Part shown: positions 52,729-61,238 of the stretch, piece after piece
How the letters are laid out: every line of letters starts with the position of its first letter
How positions within the stretch are numbered: position 1 is the stretch's first letter
From: Bradyrhizobium rifense
GTDB taxonomy: Bacteria > Pseudomonadota > Alphaproteobacteria > Rhizobiales > Xanthobacteraceae
Reading direction: 5' to 3'
NCBI RefSeq assembly: GCF_008123425.1
Contig: NZ_VSSS01000021.1
Span: 1 to 64,000, forward strand
DNA length: 64,000 nucleotides
Made by a program: the position numbers and the translations under genes
The notes under the pieces: generated by a model
Database searches by the model: none
The model's input: only the letters and a program-made list of their open reading frames with translations
Told to the model about the DNA's origin: nothing

Positions 52729-52899
52729 ATGATGAACACCGGAGTTTCGACCGCCAGCCATCCGGAGACGACCGTGCAGGATCTTGCCCGCAAGCTCTTG
52801 CCAGCAGGTCGCCGAGTGGAAGACGTCACGGACGCCTGCTCGGACGCGGACGGCCGCTGGCGTGCAGGTCGAGCGGCGCTTCAGACGGCATATGAATGA
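52729..52899 (+). CDS. 56-residue conserved small protein
   Basis: MMNTGVSTASHPETTVQDLA, RKLLPAGRRVEDVTDACSDA and WRAGRAALQTAYE. It is soluble and helical, in the style of other small genes here. AGGAGA lies at good spacing before the double ATG, and the stop of the previous gene is only 9 bp away. Below the usual length cut-off of gene finders. Function unknown. Confidence 0.55.
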   Translation: MMNTGVSTASHPETTVQDLARKLLPAGRRVEDVTDACSDADGRWRAGRAALQTAYE

Positions 52900-52984
52900 G
52901 TGGCAGTCCGTCTGAAAGGCGTCTGAGAGCGCTCGGCCTCAGGGCGACCGCTATCGGCAAAGCGTTGGACATCGCGATGGAGCC

Positions 52985-53134
52985 CTAATTGTCCGGGTGC
53001 AGCGCCTTCTTCTGCCTTTCGTACTCCTCGATGAGAGCGGCGAAGCGGCTCAACGTGAGTTCGTCCAATCCGGCTTTCGCGAGCCTTCTTACGTGAGCGA
53101 TCTTTTGATCGAGCTCCTCGCACTTCTCGCACAT
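52985..53134 (-). CDS. Small conserved protein with an N-terminal cysteine pair
   Basis: MCEKCEELDQKIAHVRRLAK followed by a helix (FAALIEEYERQKKALHPDN). The CxxC start and a coiled-coil-like helix pair fit a recalled family of tiny rhizobial proteins with the MCEKC-ELD start. CGGAG lies at about 8 nt before this ATG. A longer frame begins at a TTG at 53209, overlapping the preceding gene's stop. Function unknown. Confidence 0.6.
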   Translation of the reverse strand: MCEKCEELDQKIAHVRRLAKAGLDELTLSRFAALIEEYERQKKALHPDN

Positions 53135-53205
53135 GGTGGCGCTCCGCATTCGCGCGGTGGGAACGGCATGGTCCTCGTTGGAAGACTCCTGCTCTGCCGA
53201 TTCGT

Positions 53206-53561
53206 TCAAAAGATTGGCGCCGAGCGTTCACGCGCTTGCTCGAACGGCAGGCGCTCGACCTTCCATGGGCCGCCCAGATATTCCGAGACGAACAATCCCG
53301 TGACCGCGCCGGCCGCACGACTCCCGGTGCAATTGACGAGCGGCGTCCGCCGACACCGAATGGTGACGTGGGGCCTCCACGCCTGGCTGTCTTGCCGCGA
53401 GAACTCTCCGCCAAGGCTGCGCGTGCCGCGGCCCGCACTTGCTCGAGTTCGGGCGAGCGGATCCAGACGGCGACGCAGAAGCCAAGCAGGACAGGCGATT
53501 CGAACAGGAGCGGCACAAGGCCGGTCGGGCCCTCAAAAGCGGCCAGGCGGACCGTCTGCAC
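53206..53561 (-). pseudogene. Frameshifted hypothetical gene
   Basis: Two minus-strand frames with coding-like third positions join here. The first reads QTVRLAAFEGPTGLVPLLFE and WIRSPELEQVRAAARAALAE; the second reads AWRPHVTIRCRRTPLVNCTG and LGGPWKVERLPFEQARERSA up to a TGA at 53206. The shift falls near 53400 (around GCGGCAAGACAGCC). Together they would give one protein of about 115 residues, not recognised, with no signal peptide. Real decay or a sequencing error cannot be told apart. Confidence 0.5.
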
Positions 53562-53734
53562 CGACGCCAGACAGTGGACAGGGTCAGGTGCGCCGGCAGC
53601 AGGATACGATCCGGCGGGAAATGCTACTGGCGCGAAAATCGGTGTATTTCAGACGCGCGCCATTTAATCCTCACCTGACAAGGCAAGGCGTACGAAGCTA
53701 AGACGTTCCTCGAGGTAGTCCTGCTCTGGTGCGC

Positions 53735-55141
53735 CTACCGACGCGAGGCAAGGGTTGGACCCGGAGATTTTGCTTGATCGGCGGAGTCGCTCTGCAGCGT
53801 CGCGCGTCGTTCGGCGACGGCATGATCGAACAGTTCAAGGACCAGCCCGAATGCGGCCAGGTCATCTTGTTCGATCGCTCCATCATCAAAGCACTTCAGG
53901 ATTTCGCCGATGATCGCGTCGACTTCCTGTTGCGAGGTCAGAAGGTCCTGTTCGGACCCGGCATCGCGAACCTCCCGGACTACGGCCAGAATACGGTTGC
54001 GATGGCTGGTGGTGTCGTCCCGGTCGTCCCGGTTCAGATAGCGACGCAGCCAGGCGGCGGCCGAACCGATGCCGGAGAGAAGAAGCAAGGCGAACCAGAA
54101 GTAGTCGCTGTACTTGTCCAGAAAGGTTCGCTCGGTACCGTTGATGACCGCAGCGGCGCCCCGATGCACGGAGGGCTCCGCCTCCTTCTCCGTCTCGGGC
54201 TTCGTGATGTGCGCGGCGCCGGCAACGCGTTGCGTGATCGTGTCGCGAACAGCGAAAAGCTGCCGGTAGAACGCCGCCGCCTTGGCTTCGGACAGTTCTT
54301 TCCTAGCCAGGATGAGATGGTTTACGCTGATGGTGTCGACCTTGTCCTCGGGCCAGGCCGGTTTCGCGTTGAAGACACTGCCCGGAATTTCCTCGGCTTC
54401 GTAGCGGGCGTTCTTCAGCACGATCGCCTCGGATGCTTCGACCGGAAGGAACTTTGGAGCTCCGCGCGATCGCGAAGTCGCCGCAATCGCGGCGGCAGTG
54501 ATCTTGCTGTCGAGCGGACCGACGGCGAGATAGGCATCGAGGGTGGCGTCTTGCGCAAGTTTTTCGATATCTTCGGTCCCGAATTGGACCGTCGCTACCT
54601 TGTCCGGCTCGACTCCGGAGCCCACCAAAATCGTCCGCAGGAGTGCAAGGTTGGCGCCGGTCCGTCCTATAATGCCGACTTTGCGACCCGCCAGATCGGC
54701 TATCTCTCCGATCCTGCCGGTGGCCTTCTTCTTGGAGTCTTTGCCCGGTCGCCCGGAGGGCGACCAAAGGACGACGTAGTTCTTTCGCAGGACGGCCAGT
54801 GTCTGCGCGTCGCCAGGCATGCCAAGGTCGCCGCGACCGATTGCCAGGTCGGCTTTGCCGGCGCCCAGCAGGGCCAGGGATTCGGTTGCTCCTTGCGTCG
54901 TGATCGGGGAGAGCTTGACCATCCTGCTTTCCTCTTCGAAAGCCTCGGCCATCGCTTGGACCACCTGATGATCGTCGCTGCCTGCGGGTCCGACGGCGAT
55001 CCGGAGGGTCTCGGGCTGCAACACGTAGAAGAGGGCGGCCGCAGCGGCGCCGAAAAAAACAAATCCCAGAGCCAGCACGATCAATAGCCTTCGTTGGCGT
55101 CGATCGTGAGCATTCCTGACTGAGTAATCGGACGGTGACAT
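53735..55141 (-). CDS. TAXI-type solute-binding protein with C-terminal membrane anchor
   Basis: A 468-residue protein. An N-terminal membrane segment (LLIVLALGFVFFGAAAAALF) is followed by the TAXI binding domain (LRIAVGPAGSDDHQVVQAMA, GAGKADLAIGRGDLGMPGDA, DLAGRKVGIIGRTGAN). A second membrane segment (YFWFALLLLSGIGSAAAWL) and a cytoplasmic tail of about 90 residues (LLTSQQEVDAIIGEILKC) then follow. Ordinary TAXI proteins are free periplasmic subunits of TRAP transporters; this double anchoring and the absence of any DctM/DctQ gene here suggest a sensor or membrane-bound form (inference). It is the intact paralogue of the disrupted gene at 49408. Confidence 0.8.
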   Translation of the reverse strand: MSPSDYSVRNAHDRRQRRLLIVLALGFVFFGAAAAALFYVLQPETLRIAVGPAGSDDHQVVQAMAEAFEEESRMVKLSPITTQGATESLALLGAGKADLAIGRGDLGMPGDAQTLAVLRKNYVVLWSPSGRPGKDSKKKATGRIGEIADLAGRKVGIIGRTGANLALLRTILVGSGVEPDKVATVQFGTEDIEKLAQDATLDAYLAVGPLDSKITAAAIAATSRSRGAPKFLPVEASEAIVLKNARYEAEEIPGSVFNAKPAWPEDKVDTISVNHLILARKELSEAKAAAFYRQLFAVRDTITQRVAGAAHITKPETEKEAEPSVHRGAAAVINGTERTFLDKYSDYFWFALLLLSGIGSAAAWLRRYLNRDDRDDTTSHRNRILAVVREVRDAGSEQDLLTSQQEVDAIIGEILKCFDDGAIEQDDLAAFGLVLELFDHAVAERRATLQSDSADQAKSPGPTLASRR

Positions 55142-55458
55142 CAGCAGAACCTAGGTGAACAAACGCCTGATTGGAGCTACAAGTTCGCCGCCGGGAACTG
55201 AGCGAACCTGTGTGCGACCGGAATGTTCCGTCACGCGAGAACGAGTGCACAAAGGACCCGGAATACCTCTTCGCGGACCGATGCCGAGCCGGCCTTCAGC
55301 GATGAGCAACGTCGAGGGCCGCCAGATTGTCGGCGGCCCGAGAACAGGCTGCCCGGTAGGGATTCCCTTGCCTTCAGAACCCCTGAGCAATCTTGCCTAG
55401 CCGCGTTGACGTGAGCCGCGGCCGTATGCGTCGCCACGCAGAGATACCGCCGCTCCGA
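55142..55458. other. Intergenic region
   Basis: About 320 bp with no supported gene between two minus-strand genes. It should hold the promoter of the TAXI-type gene. Nothing else was recognised. Confidence 0.4.
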
Positions 55459-56622
55459 CTAGTCGAACTGTGTCGCTGCGACGGGTCGGAAGACCCATTC
55501 ACGCCACACCGTCAACAGGGCCGCCATGACGACCGGCCCGAGGAATAGGCCGATGAGTCCGAAGGCTGCCAGGCCGCCGAAGATGCCGACGAAAGCGAAC
55601 AGAAAGGGCAAGCGAGCTGAACCACCTACCAGCACCGGCCACACGAAATGATCACCGGCGAGCATGATCACCGCTCCCCAGCAGAAGACGCCCGCCGCCG
55701 CGGCTTCGTTTCCGTTCGATATCAAGGTGAGCGCCGCCGCGGAAAAGGCCGCCCAGGCACCGAAAGGAAGCATCGCAAAAGCGGTGGTGAATATGGTGAA
55801 CATGACGGCGTTTGGTACGCCCGCAACGAGATAACCGACGCCAATCAAAAGTCCCTCGCCGACCGCGACGACGACGGTACCGTTCACTGTGCCGCGGATG
55901 GAATCGACGATCTTCTCGACCACGCCTTCGCCGGGATGGCCAAGGATTCTTTCGCTTGTTTCCAGGAAACGGCTGGCGACCGAGCGGCCGTTGCTGAGCA
56001 GGACAAAAAGGGCGACCAGCGAAAAGAACAGCATGAACATGCGATGCAGCAATTGGCCGCCCAAGGTGTTGAAGAGATCCGACGCGCTGTCGGCGCTGAT
56101 CGCTTTCAACCAGCCGTTTGCCGCCTGCGGATCCGAAAGATTGGCTCGCCACCACTGCTGCGCGATCTCCGCCGCAATCGGGAAGCGGGCGATCCAATCG
56201 GGCACTTCGATGCCGCTCTCGCGGGCCTTCTTCAGCCAATCCGCGATGTCCCCGCTTTGCTGCGCTACCTGATAGATCGCGAGGGACATGGGTGTGAACA
56301 GGATGATGGCAACGAAGCAAGTGAAGGCGAACGCGGCCCAGCCGGATGGGCCCGAGGTCAGGCGTGTCGCGAATGCTGTGTAGAGGGGCCACAGAGCAAT
56401 GGCCAATATGGTGGCCCATATCAACGCGGAGAGAAAGCCTGCGGCGGTCCAGAGGGAGAGCGCAACGATCGCGAGAGCGAACACGACGCGCGCATTCTTG
56501 CGTGCGTCCGATCCAAGTGGCAACGGCTTATGCCCCGGTTTCGCCGGGGCCTTCTCCTTGGAATCGACCGACTTTAACCCGCTTGGTTTCTTTCGGCTCA
56601 CGCTTGGATTTGCCCGTCCCAC
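55459..56622 (-). CDS. AI-2E family (PerM-type) permease
   Basis: A 387-residue membrane protein with about eight hydrophobic segments, e.g. VVFALAIVALSLWTAAGFLS, AALIWA-like early segments, and FLFAFVGIFGGLAAFGLIGL near the end before FLGPVVMAALLTVWREW. The IGLFLGPV motif and the central soluble stretch with amphipathic helices are typical of the AI-2E exporter/PerM family (some members move antiporter substrates). The first 40 residues are basic and hydrophilic (SRKKPSGLKSVDSKEKAPAK). GTG start with AGGAAAAC upstream. Substrate unknown. Confidence 0.85.
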   Translation of the reverse strand: MGRANPSVSRKKPSGLKSVDSKEKAPAKPGHKPLPLGSDARKNARVVFALAIVALSLWTAAGFLSALIWATILAIALWPLYTAFATRLTSGPSGWAAFAFTCFVAIILFTPMSLAIYQVAQQSGDIADWLKKARESGIEVPDWIARFPIAAEIAQQWWRANLSDPQAANGWLKAISADSASDLFNTLGGQLLHRMFMLFFSLVALFVLLSNGRSVASRFLETSERILGHPGEGVVEKIVDSIRGTVNGTVVVAVGEGLLIGVGYLVAGVPNAVMFTIFTTAFAMLPFGAWAAFSAAALTLISNGNEAAAAGVFCWGAVIMLAGDHFVWPVLVGGSARLPFLFAFVGIFGGLAAFGLIGLFLGPVVMAALLTVWREWVFRPVAATQFD

Positions 56623-56797
56623 GTTTTCCTACTTCCTTGGTTGCGCCGAGAAGCGGAGCACGACTCGCCGGCATCGGATTACCCGGGGTCGGTAGTTGCG
56701 TGGAAGCGGAGGGCTGCAAGCGCGCCAACGAACGGAGCACCTCCTCCTAGACCGGAGAGCGAGCGTCAAAATCCTGCTCGCTCTCCCGACGACCTGG

Positions 56798-57193
56798 CTA
56801 CTTCTTTTCCGGCACCCAGATGGTGCTGGCTCGATCGTATTTGAATCCCGGCGCGCCCTTCAGCTCGTCCTTGGTTTCGTCGAGGGTCAGCCACCACTTA
56901 TCGTTCTTCTTGGCTGTCTTGACCGCGGTGAACGGCACAATGACATCCTTCTCGCCGGCACCCAGAAATCCGCCGACGCCGATCACCAGTCCCGTGATCT
57001 TGCCCGATTTGTCGACGAGGACGTCGTCAATCTCCCCGATCTTGCTTTCCTTCGGGTCGTACACGGCCTGTTTGTAGTAGTTCGTCACCGTCCAACTTTC
57101 CGTCGACGCCCCCGTCAGCACGGTGGTCGCCGCGAATGCGCCGGTGGCCATCGTCGCCACCAGCAGACATCCGATTGCGAAATCGTTCTTCAT
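56798..57193 (-). CDS. Secreted PRC-barrel domain protein
   Basis: A 131-residue protein with a signal peptide (MKNDFAIGCLLVATMATGAF) and a PRC-barrel: ESKIGEIDDVLVDKSGKITG, VIGVGGFLGAGEKDVIVPFT. Envelope PRC-barrel proteins are common in stress-induced regulons of this group. The start at 57193 has GAGGAG upstream. A GGAAC-N16-CGTT site, a perfect match to the EcfG consensus, lies 35 nt before the ATG, indicating control by the general stress sigma factor (inference). It ends STIWVPEKK. Confidence 0.82.
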   Translation of the reverse strand: MKNDFAIGCLLVATMATGAFAATTVLTGASTESWTVTNYYKQAVYDPKESKIGEIDDVLVDKSGKITGLVIGVGGFLGAGEKDVIVPFTAVKTAKKNDKWWLTLDETKDELKGAPGFKYDRASTIWVPEKK

Positions 57194-57227
57194 ATCCGAA
57201 CTCCTCGAACTGTAATGGGTCCCATCC

Positions 57228-57252
57228 AACGGGATAAAGTGGCAGATGTTCC
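57228..57252 (-). promoter_or_regulatory. EcfG-type promoter (GGAAC-N16-CGTT)
   Basis: On the minus strand, GGAAC (57252-57248), a 16-nt spacer and CGTT (57231-57228): an exact match to the recalled general stress consensus, upstream of the PRC-barrel gene. The strongest of the five sites noted in this window. Confidence 0.7.
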
Positions 57253-57304
57253 AGCGATGGAACGCCGCCATTCGCTACGACGTTGAGGCAGGCGGGAGTT
57301 GCTC

Positions 57305-57616
57305 ATGGGCCTTAAACGACGGATTGAAGACCTTGGCGCCTATCAGTCCTTGTTTCTGTTGGCAGTACCGACGGCGACGGTAGAGCCGTTGAAATTGGTT
57401 GCGGTCGCCGTTGCCGGGGAAGGTCACTGGATCGCCGGGACGGCCATGATCGTGACGTGCTATCTGCTCAGTCTTGTCCTGGTTGAACGGCTCTTCGTCA
57501 TCGTCAAACCGAAATTGCTCACCATCCCTTGGTTCGCAAAGCTTTGGACGACAGTCCTCGCCGTGCGCACATGGATCGCCGCGTCGTTCCGAAGGCTGCG
57601 TGTAGGGACGAATTGA
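57305..57616 (+). CDS. Small two-segment membrane protein
   Basis: A 103-residue protein with hydrophobic stretches (SLFLLAVPTATVEPLKLVAV and WIAGTAMIVTCYLLSLVLVE) and a basic C-terminal helix (AKLWTTVLAVRTWIAASFRR). It resembles a family of small conserved inner-membrane proteins of unknown function. GGGAG precedes the ATG at 57305. Divergent from the PRC-barrel gene, with which it may share stress promoters. Convergent with the response regulator gene. Confidence 0.65.
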   Translation: MGLKRRIEDLGAYQSLFLLAVPTATVEPLKLVAVAVAGEGHWIAGTAMIVTCYLLSLVLVERLFVIVKPKLLTIPWFAKLWTTVLAVRTWIAASFRRLRVGTN

Positions 57617-57628
57617 ATGGCCGCTTCG

Positions 57629-58249
57629 TCAGTGCAGGTCGATCTCGACGGCGATCCGAACGAGGTCCGAGTGGTTTTTGGCGCCGAGCTTGGTCTTGAG
57701 CGCCGAGGTCGTGTTGGCGACGGTCTTGTAGGAGATGCCGAGTTCGGATGCCACTTCCGAGATCCGGTCGCCCCGACCCAACAGCCGTAGTATCTCGAGC
57801 TCGCGTGCGCTCATATGCGTCAAGGGGCTGGCCTTGATCGCCGCGCCGGCGAAGGTCGTCGCTTCGGCCAATCGAGGCGAGACGAAGCGTTCGCCCGCGG
57901 CGACTTTCCGGATTGCCTTGGCCAGGATGCGCGGATCGTCGCTCTTGGAGACGTATCCCTGGATTCCCATTTCCACGGCGCGCGCCACGAACGCCGGATC
58001 GTCGCTCACGCTGAGGATGACGATCCTGGCGGCCGGATCATCCTTGCGGATACGCCGCGTCAACTCGAATCCGGTGAGGTCGGGAAGCCTTATGTCCACG
58101 ACCGTGACGTCGGGATGCTTCTGCAGGTACGCCCGGTGGCCCGCCTTCGCGTCGGAAGCCTCCAGGATCTCGACGGAAGGGTCCGACGTGAACAAGGCCC
58201 GGCAGCCGATCACGACAACCGGATGGTCGTCGACGATCAATACCCGCAT
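57629..58249 (-). CDS. NarL/FixJ-family response regulator
   Basis: A 206-residue protein. The receiver domain has LIVDDHPVVVIGCRALF (acidic pocket), VVDIRLPDLTGFELTRRI (phospho-acceptor Asp), ILSVSDDP and GYVSKSDDP (Lys). The C-terminal LuxR-type helix-turn-helix has LTHMSARELEILRLLGRGDR, ISYKTVANTTSALKTKLGA. The start at 58249 begins MRVLIVDDH; a longer frame is not family-like. It is divergent from the frameshifted histidine kinase, with which it forms a presumed two-component pair. Target genes unknown; the kinase frame damage may have uncoupled it. Confidence 0.92.
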   Translation of the reverse strand: MRVLIVDDHPVVVIGCRALFTSDPSVEILEASDAKAGHRAYLQKHPDVTVVDIRLPDLTGFELTRRIRKDDPAARIVILSVSDDPAFVARAVEMGIQGYVSKSDDPRILAKAIRKVAAGERFVSPRLAEATTFAGAAIKASPLTHMSARELEILRLLGRGDRISEVASELGISYKTVANTTSALKTKLGAKNHSDLVRIAVEIDLH

Positions 58250-58369
58250 GAGAATCTGGTCCTTATTCGCACGTCGTTGCCTCCTCCGGTTGTGGAGAAC
58301 GTCGCGAGCGCAGTATTGGTTTCGAAATAACCGAGCGGGACGTCGATCGGACCGGCTGAGGAGGACGAA

Positions 58370-59694
58370 GTGCACAAGATATGGACAAGTCTTTCCCTCC
58401 GGCGGAGGTTGTTGCTGCCGATCGCTCTGATGATCCTGAGCGCGCTGGTGTCCGGAGCGGTTGCTTCTCGTCTTCTCTCCCGATCAATTCGAGTACGAAA
58501 ATGAACAGGAGTCCAGGGCTGCGCTCGCCGTAGCGAGAGCCCTCAATGGAGCTCTGGAGGCCTCGCGCAATCCGGAACAGACGCTGGCCGCCTTTGTCAA
58601 CGGGCTCGGGAATGTCGAGGCGATCCGATACCTTCCCGCGGGGACATGCGAACCGATGCCGCCGTTGCGCGGGAAGGGAAGCAGCGTGTCCGCCTGGTTC
58701 GTTTCCAACCTCACGATTCCCGACCTGACGAAGAGCTATCCGGTCAACGTCGGCCCTACGCACGCCGGCGACATCGCCATTGTTCCGGACCTTTTTGCCA
58801 ACATCTGGGAAAAGTGGGTAGGCTTCGTCGCGATCCTGTCGACGGGCTCGCTGCCGATGCTCCTGGCCGCCTTCGGCGCACATCTGATCGCCGGCAGGGC
58901 CATCGTTCCGATGGAGCGACTGGGTGCCGGCCTGGTCCAGATGCGCGAGGGAGACTACGACACGGTCATCCAGCTGGTCGACCCCCCGAAATCCGAAAAT
59001 TCTGCCAGGAGGCGAATCGGCTTGCCGAGACTTTGAAAGATCTCAGTCGGGACAGCCGTGACCTGCTGCGGCAGCTGGTCTCGCTGCAGGACGACGAGCG
59101 CGGTCGCATGGCGCGCGAACTTCACGACGAGTTGGGACCGCTCCTGTTCGCCATCCGCGCCAACGCTGCTGCGATCGCGGACGAGGCGGGAGGCCTCGGC
59201 AGGCCCGTACAGGACATCGTCGACGCAGCAGAAGCCCTGCAGCGGGCCAACAAGCGGATCCTGCAGGGATTGAGCCCGCTCTATCTCGCAGAACTCGGGC
59301 TCCGCGGAAGTCTAGAGGCACTGTTGCGTGACGTGGGACAGCAGGCCGCCGGCCTCCGCATCCGCTCACAGATCGAAGATCATCTGGGCGCTCTCGACGA
59401 ACTCCTGTCGCAGACGGTGTACCGCGTCGTTCAGGAAGGCGTCGCAAACGTGCTCCGTCATGCCAACGCGTCGACGATGGATGTCGCGGCGAGAATCGAG
59501 GGCAATAACGTGCTGATCGAAATCTCGGATGATGGTCGCAGAACGCCAGATATCAAATTGGGCCGCGGACTGACCGGCATGTCGGAACGCGTGCGCGCGC
59601 TCGACGGCAAGCTCCAGTTGCGCGCGAAGACGAGCGCACCGTCGTGCGCTGCAGCCTCCCAATCCCTCACGACGCAGACGTTCGAGAGACCTAA
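58370..59694 (+). pseudogene. NarX/DegS-type histidine kinase with three frameshifts
   Basis: The GTG at 58370 has GAGGAGG upstream. The N-terminal membrane segment (LLLPIALMILSALVSGAVAS) reads in one frame until about 58465. A second frame carries the sensor and second membrane segment (VGFVAILSTGSLPMLLAAFG) and HAMP to about 58985, where six C occur. A third has DDERGRMARELHDELGPLLF (phospho-His) and RGLTGMSERVRALDGKLQLR. Near 59625 the frame shifts again to give ERTVVRCSLPIPHD and a TAA at 59694. The full set forms one complete HisKA_3/HATPase kinase. Three shifts make it a pseudogene or an assembly problem. Confidence 0.8.
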
Positions 59695-59780
59695 ACGGGA
59701 GCAGAACCGGCGGTTCATCGACCATTCAAGTCGCGCGGCCTAACGAGACCCTGCCACCGGGGACAACTGAAAGGTGGACC

Positions 59781-60152
59781 ATGTCGGGTTCTGGAACTGA
59801 CTTCGATCCCATCGCAATCGTGATCGATTGGTTGGACGCATGCCGCGAGCGCCGTCTAGAGGACTTGCTGGCGCTCTATGCAGATCAGGCGACGCTTGAT
59901 TGTTGCAGCGGAGAACGATTCGTCGGGCGGCCCGGCTTGCTCCGCTATTGGCCGGCCAAGCTTCGCGGCGCAACGGCGGCCGCATTCGTCCTCGACGAAG
60001 TCCGTCAGGAGCAGGACTGCATTCGGCTCGACTACCGCGATTACGACGGCAGCGCCGTGAGTACGAAATTCTGGTTCGACGCCGATGGCAAATTCACCAG
60101 AACGCTCTGCGCACCGATGGAGCGCAACGGCCCAAGATCACGGGCGGCTTAG
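59781..60152 (+). CDS. SnoaL-like/NTF2-fold small protein
   Basis: A 123-residue protein with the NTF2-like pattern: IVIDWLDACRERRLEDLLAL, YADQATLDCCSGERFVGRPG and VSTKFWFDADGKFTRTLCAP. The fold forms a cavity used by isomerases, hydrolases and binding proteins, so the role is not fixed. No signal peptide. It follows the kinase remnant on the same strand by 87 bp. A GAAAGGTGG lies just before the ATG. Comparable small NTF2 genes often sit in stress clusters. Confidence 0.75.
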   Translation: MSGSGTDFDPIAIVIDWLDACRERRLEDLLALYADQATLDCCSGERFVGRPGLLRYWPAKLRGATAAAFVLDEVRQEQDCIRLDYRDYDGSAVSTKFWFDADGKFTRTLCAPMERNGPRSRAA

Positions 60153-60273
60153 CCTTACGACGCCGAAACGCTCCAGGCTAGGCGGCGCGCGGTTCCTTGA
60201 GTATCGGGAACGTCCTTTCACATAAGGCGAAAAAATCGATCGGGATAAAGCGGCAAAATTCTTTCCTCTCTCA

Positions 60274-60298
60274 GGAACTTCAGCGACGTGTTGAGGTT
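60274..60298 (+). promoter_or_regulatory. EcfG-type promoter-like site (GGAAC-N16-GGTT)
   Basis: GGAAC at 60274-60278, 16-nt spacer, GGTT at 60295-60298, 33 nt before the ATG of the DUF1236-like gene. One mismatch to the recalled consensus at the first base of the -10. Confidence 0.45.
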
Positions 60299-60330
60299 TT
60301 CGCTGCGTCGCATCAAGCGGCAAGGAGAAC

Positions 60331-60678
60331 ATGATGAAAAAATTGCTGCTGATTTCCGCCGCTGCTGCGCTGATCTCGACCGGCGCGATGGCGCAATCCA
60401 CAGTCGTCACCACCACGGGCACCGGACATACCGCCGCGGTGCAGATCGAGCCCGAATATCGTACGAAGATCCGCTCCTACGTGACGGAGCACAAAATCAG
60501 GCCGATCGAGAGCCGCGAGAAGATCGTCGTCGGCTCGCCGGTGCCACGCGAGGTCGAGCTCGAGGCAGTTCCCGCCGAATGGGGTCCCTCGCTGACCAAG
60601 TACCGTTACGTCTACTCCGGCGAGCGCGTGATGCTCGTCGATCCGTCGACCCGGACAGTGGTCCAAGAGGTCGAATAA
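60331..60678 (+). CDS. DUF1236-like secreted protein
   Basis: A 115-residue protein with a signal peptide (MMKKLLLISAAAALISTGAM) and the DUF1236-like core YRTKIRSYVTEHKIRPIESR, IVVGSPVPREVELEAVPAEW followed by KYRYVYSGERVMLVDPSTRT. This family occurs widely in rhizobial envelopes with unknown function. GGAGAAC directly precedes the double ATG. An EcfG-type site lies upstream, so stress induction is likely (inference). Ends VVQEVE. Confidence 0.85.
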   Translation: MMKKLLLISAAAALISTGAMAQSTVVTTTGTGHTAAVQIEPEYRTKIRSYVTEHKIRPIESREKIVVGSPVPREVELEAVPAEWGPSLTKYRYVYSGERVMLVDPSTRTVVQEVE

Positions 60679-60748
60679 AGTCCATAGCGGCGGGCCCTGA
60701 AAGGGGCCCGTCATTCCGCCGACAAACCGAGCTGCGAGCGGCGGTCCC

Positions 60749-61171
60749 ATGCCGATCATCAGATATTTCGTTTTCGTAGGCAGTGTCCTCGTCGCCCTGC
60801 TGTTTGCGATTGACCGGTATTTGCCGACGCCGCCCGAGACCGGGCAGGCTTCCGATCCGGACAAGACCATCCTCCGGATCCGCTCGGCGCGCAGCTTTCC
60901 GGAGAAGATCGTGTTCGACACGCGGCCGCAAACTGCTGCGCCTGCGTTGCCGAACGTCGATCCCGTTCCCGATGCTGTAGAACGTCCCTCCAGCGATGTC
61001 CTAGCCGCGATGGCCTCAGCACCGGCGCCTGCCGCCACAAAGAAGGAGGCGCCCGTTCACAAGCGTGTGGAAGGCCGTCTTCGCAAAAGGCCTGCAAACA
61101 AACCGCCGACGATCACGGCAGACCGACGGGTGGCGTCGGAGCGGCACGACTTCTTTGCAGGTAGCTGGTAG
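60749..61171 (+). CDS. Small exported/membrane-anchored hypothetical protein
   Basis: A 140-residue protein with an N-terminal membrane segment (IIRYFVFVGSVLVALLFAID) and a proline/alanine-rich periplasmic part. Motifs SDPDKTILRIRSARSFPEKI, VFDTRP and a basic region (KRVEGRLRKRPANKPP) are conserved in a recalled Bradyrhizobium family of unknown function. It follows the DUF1236-like gene by 70 bp and may be co-transcribed. Ends SERHDFFAGSW. Confidence 0.7.
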   Translation: MPIIRYFVFVGSVLVALLFAIDRYLPTPPETGQASDPDKTILRIRSARSFPEKIVFDTRPQTAAPALPNVDPVPDAVERPSSDVLAAMASAPAPAATKKEAPVHKRVEGRLRKRPANKPPTITADRRVASERHDFFAGSW

Positions 61172-61238
61172 TGAGCGACAGCGCCTGCAAACGGACGGGC
61201 TGCGTCCGTCCGGAGCGCGGCCCGTCCGTCGTTGTACT

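Noticed and set aside
52881..53561. A single continuous 226-residue minus-strand frame
   Set aside because: Only its first part is gene-like; past about 53400 the coding signal moves to another frame, so a frameshifted shorter gene is the better reading.
53729..55087. A 452-residue plus-strand frame opposite the intact TAXI-type protein
   Set aside because: The opposite strand carries a clear binding-protein domain with membrane segments; this frame is its shadow.
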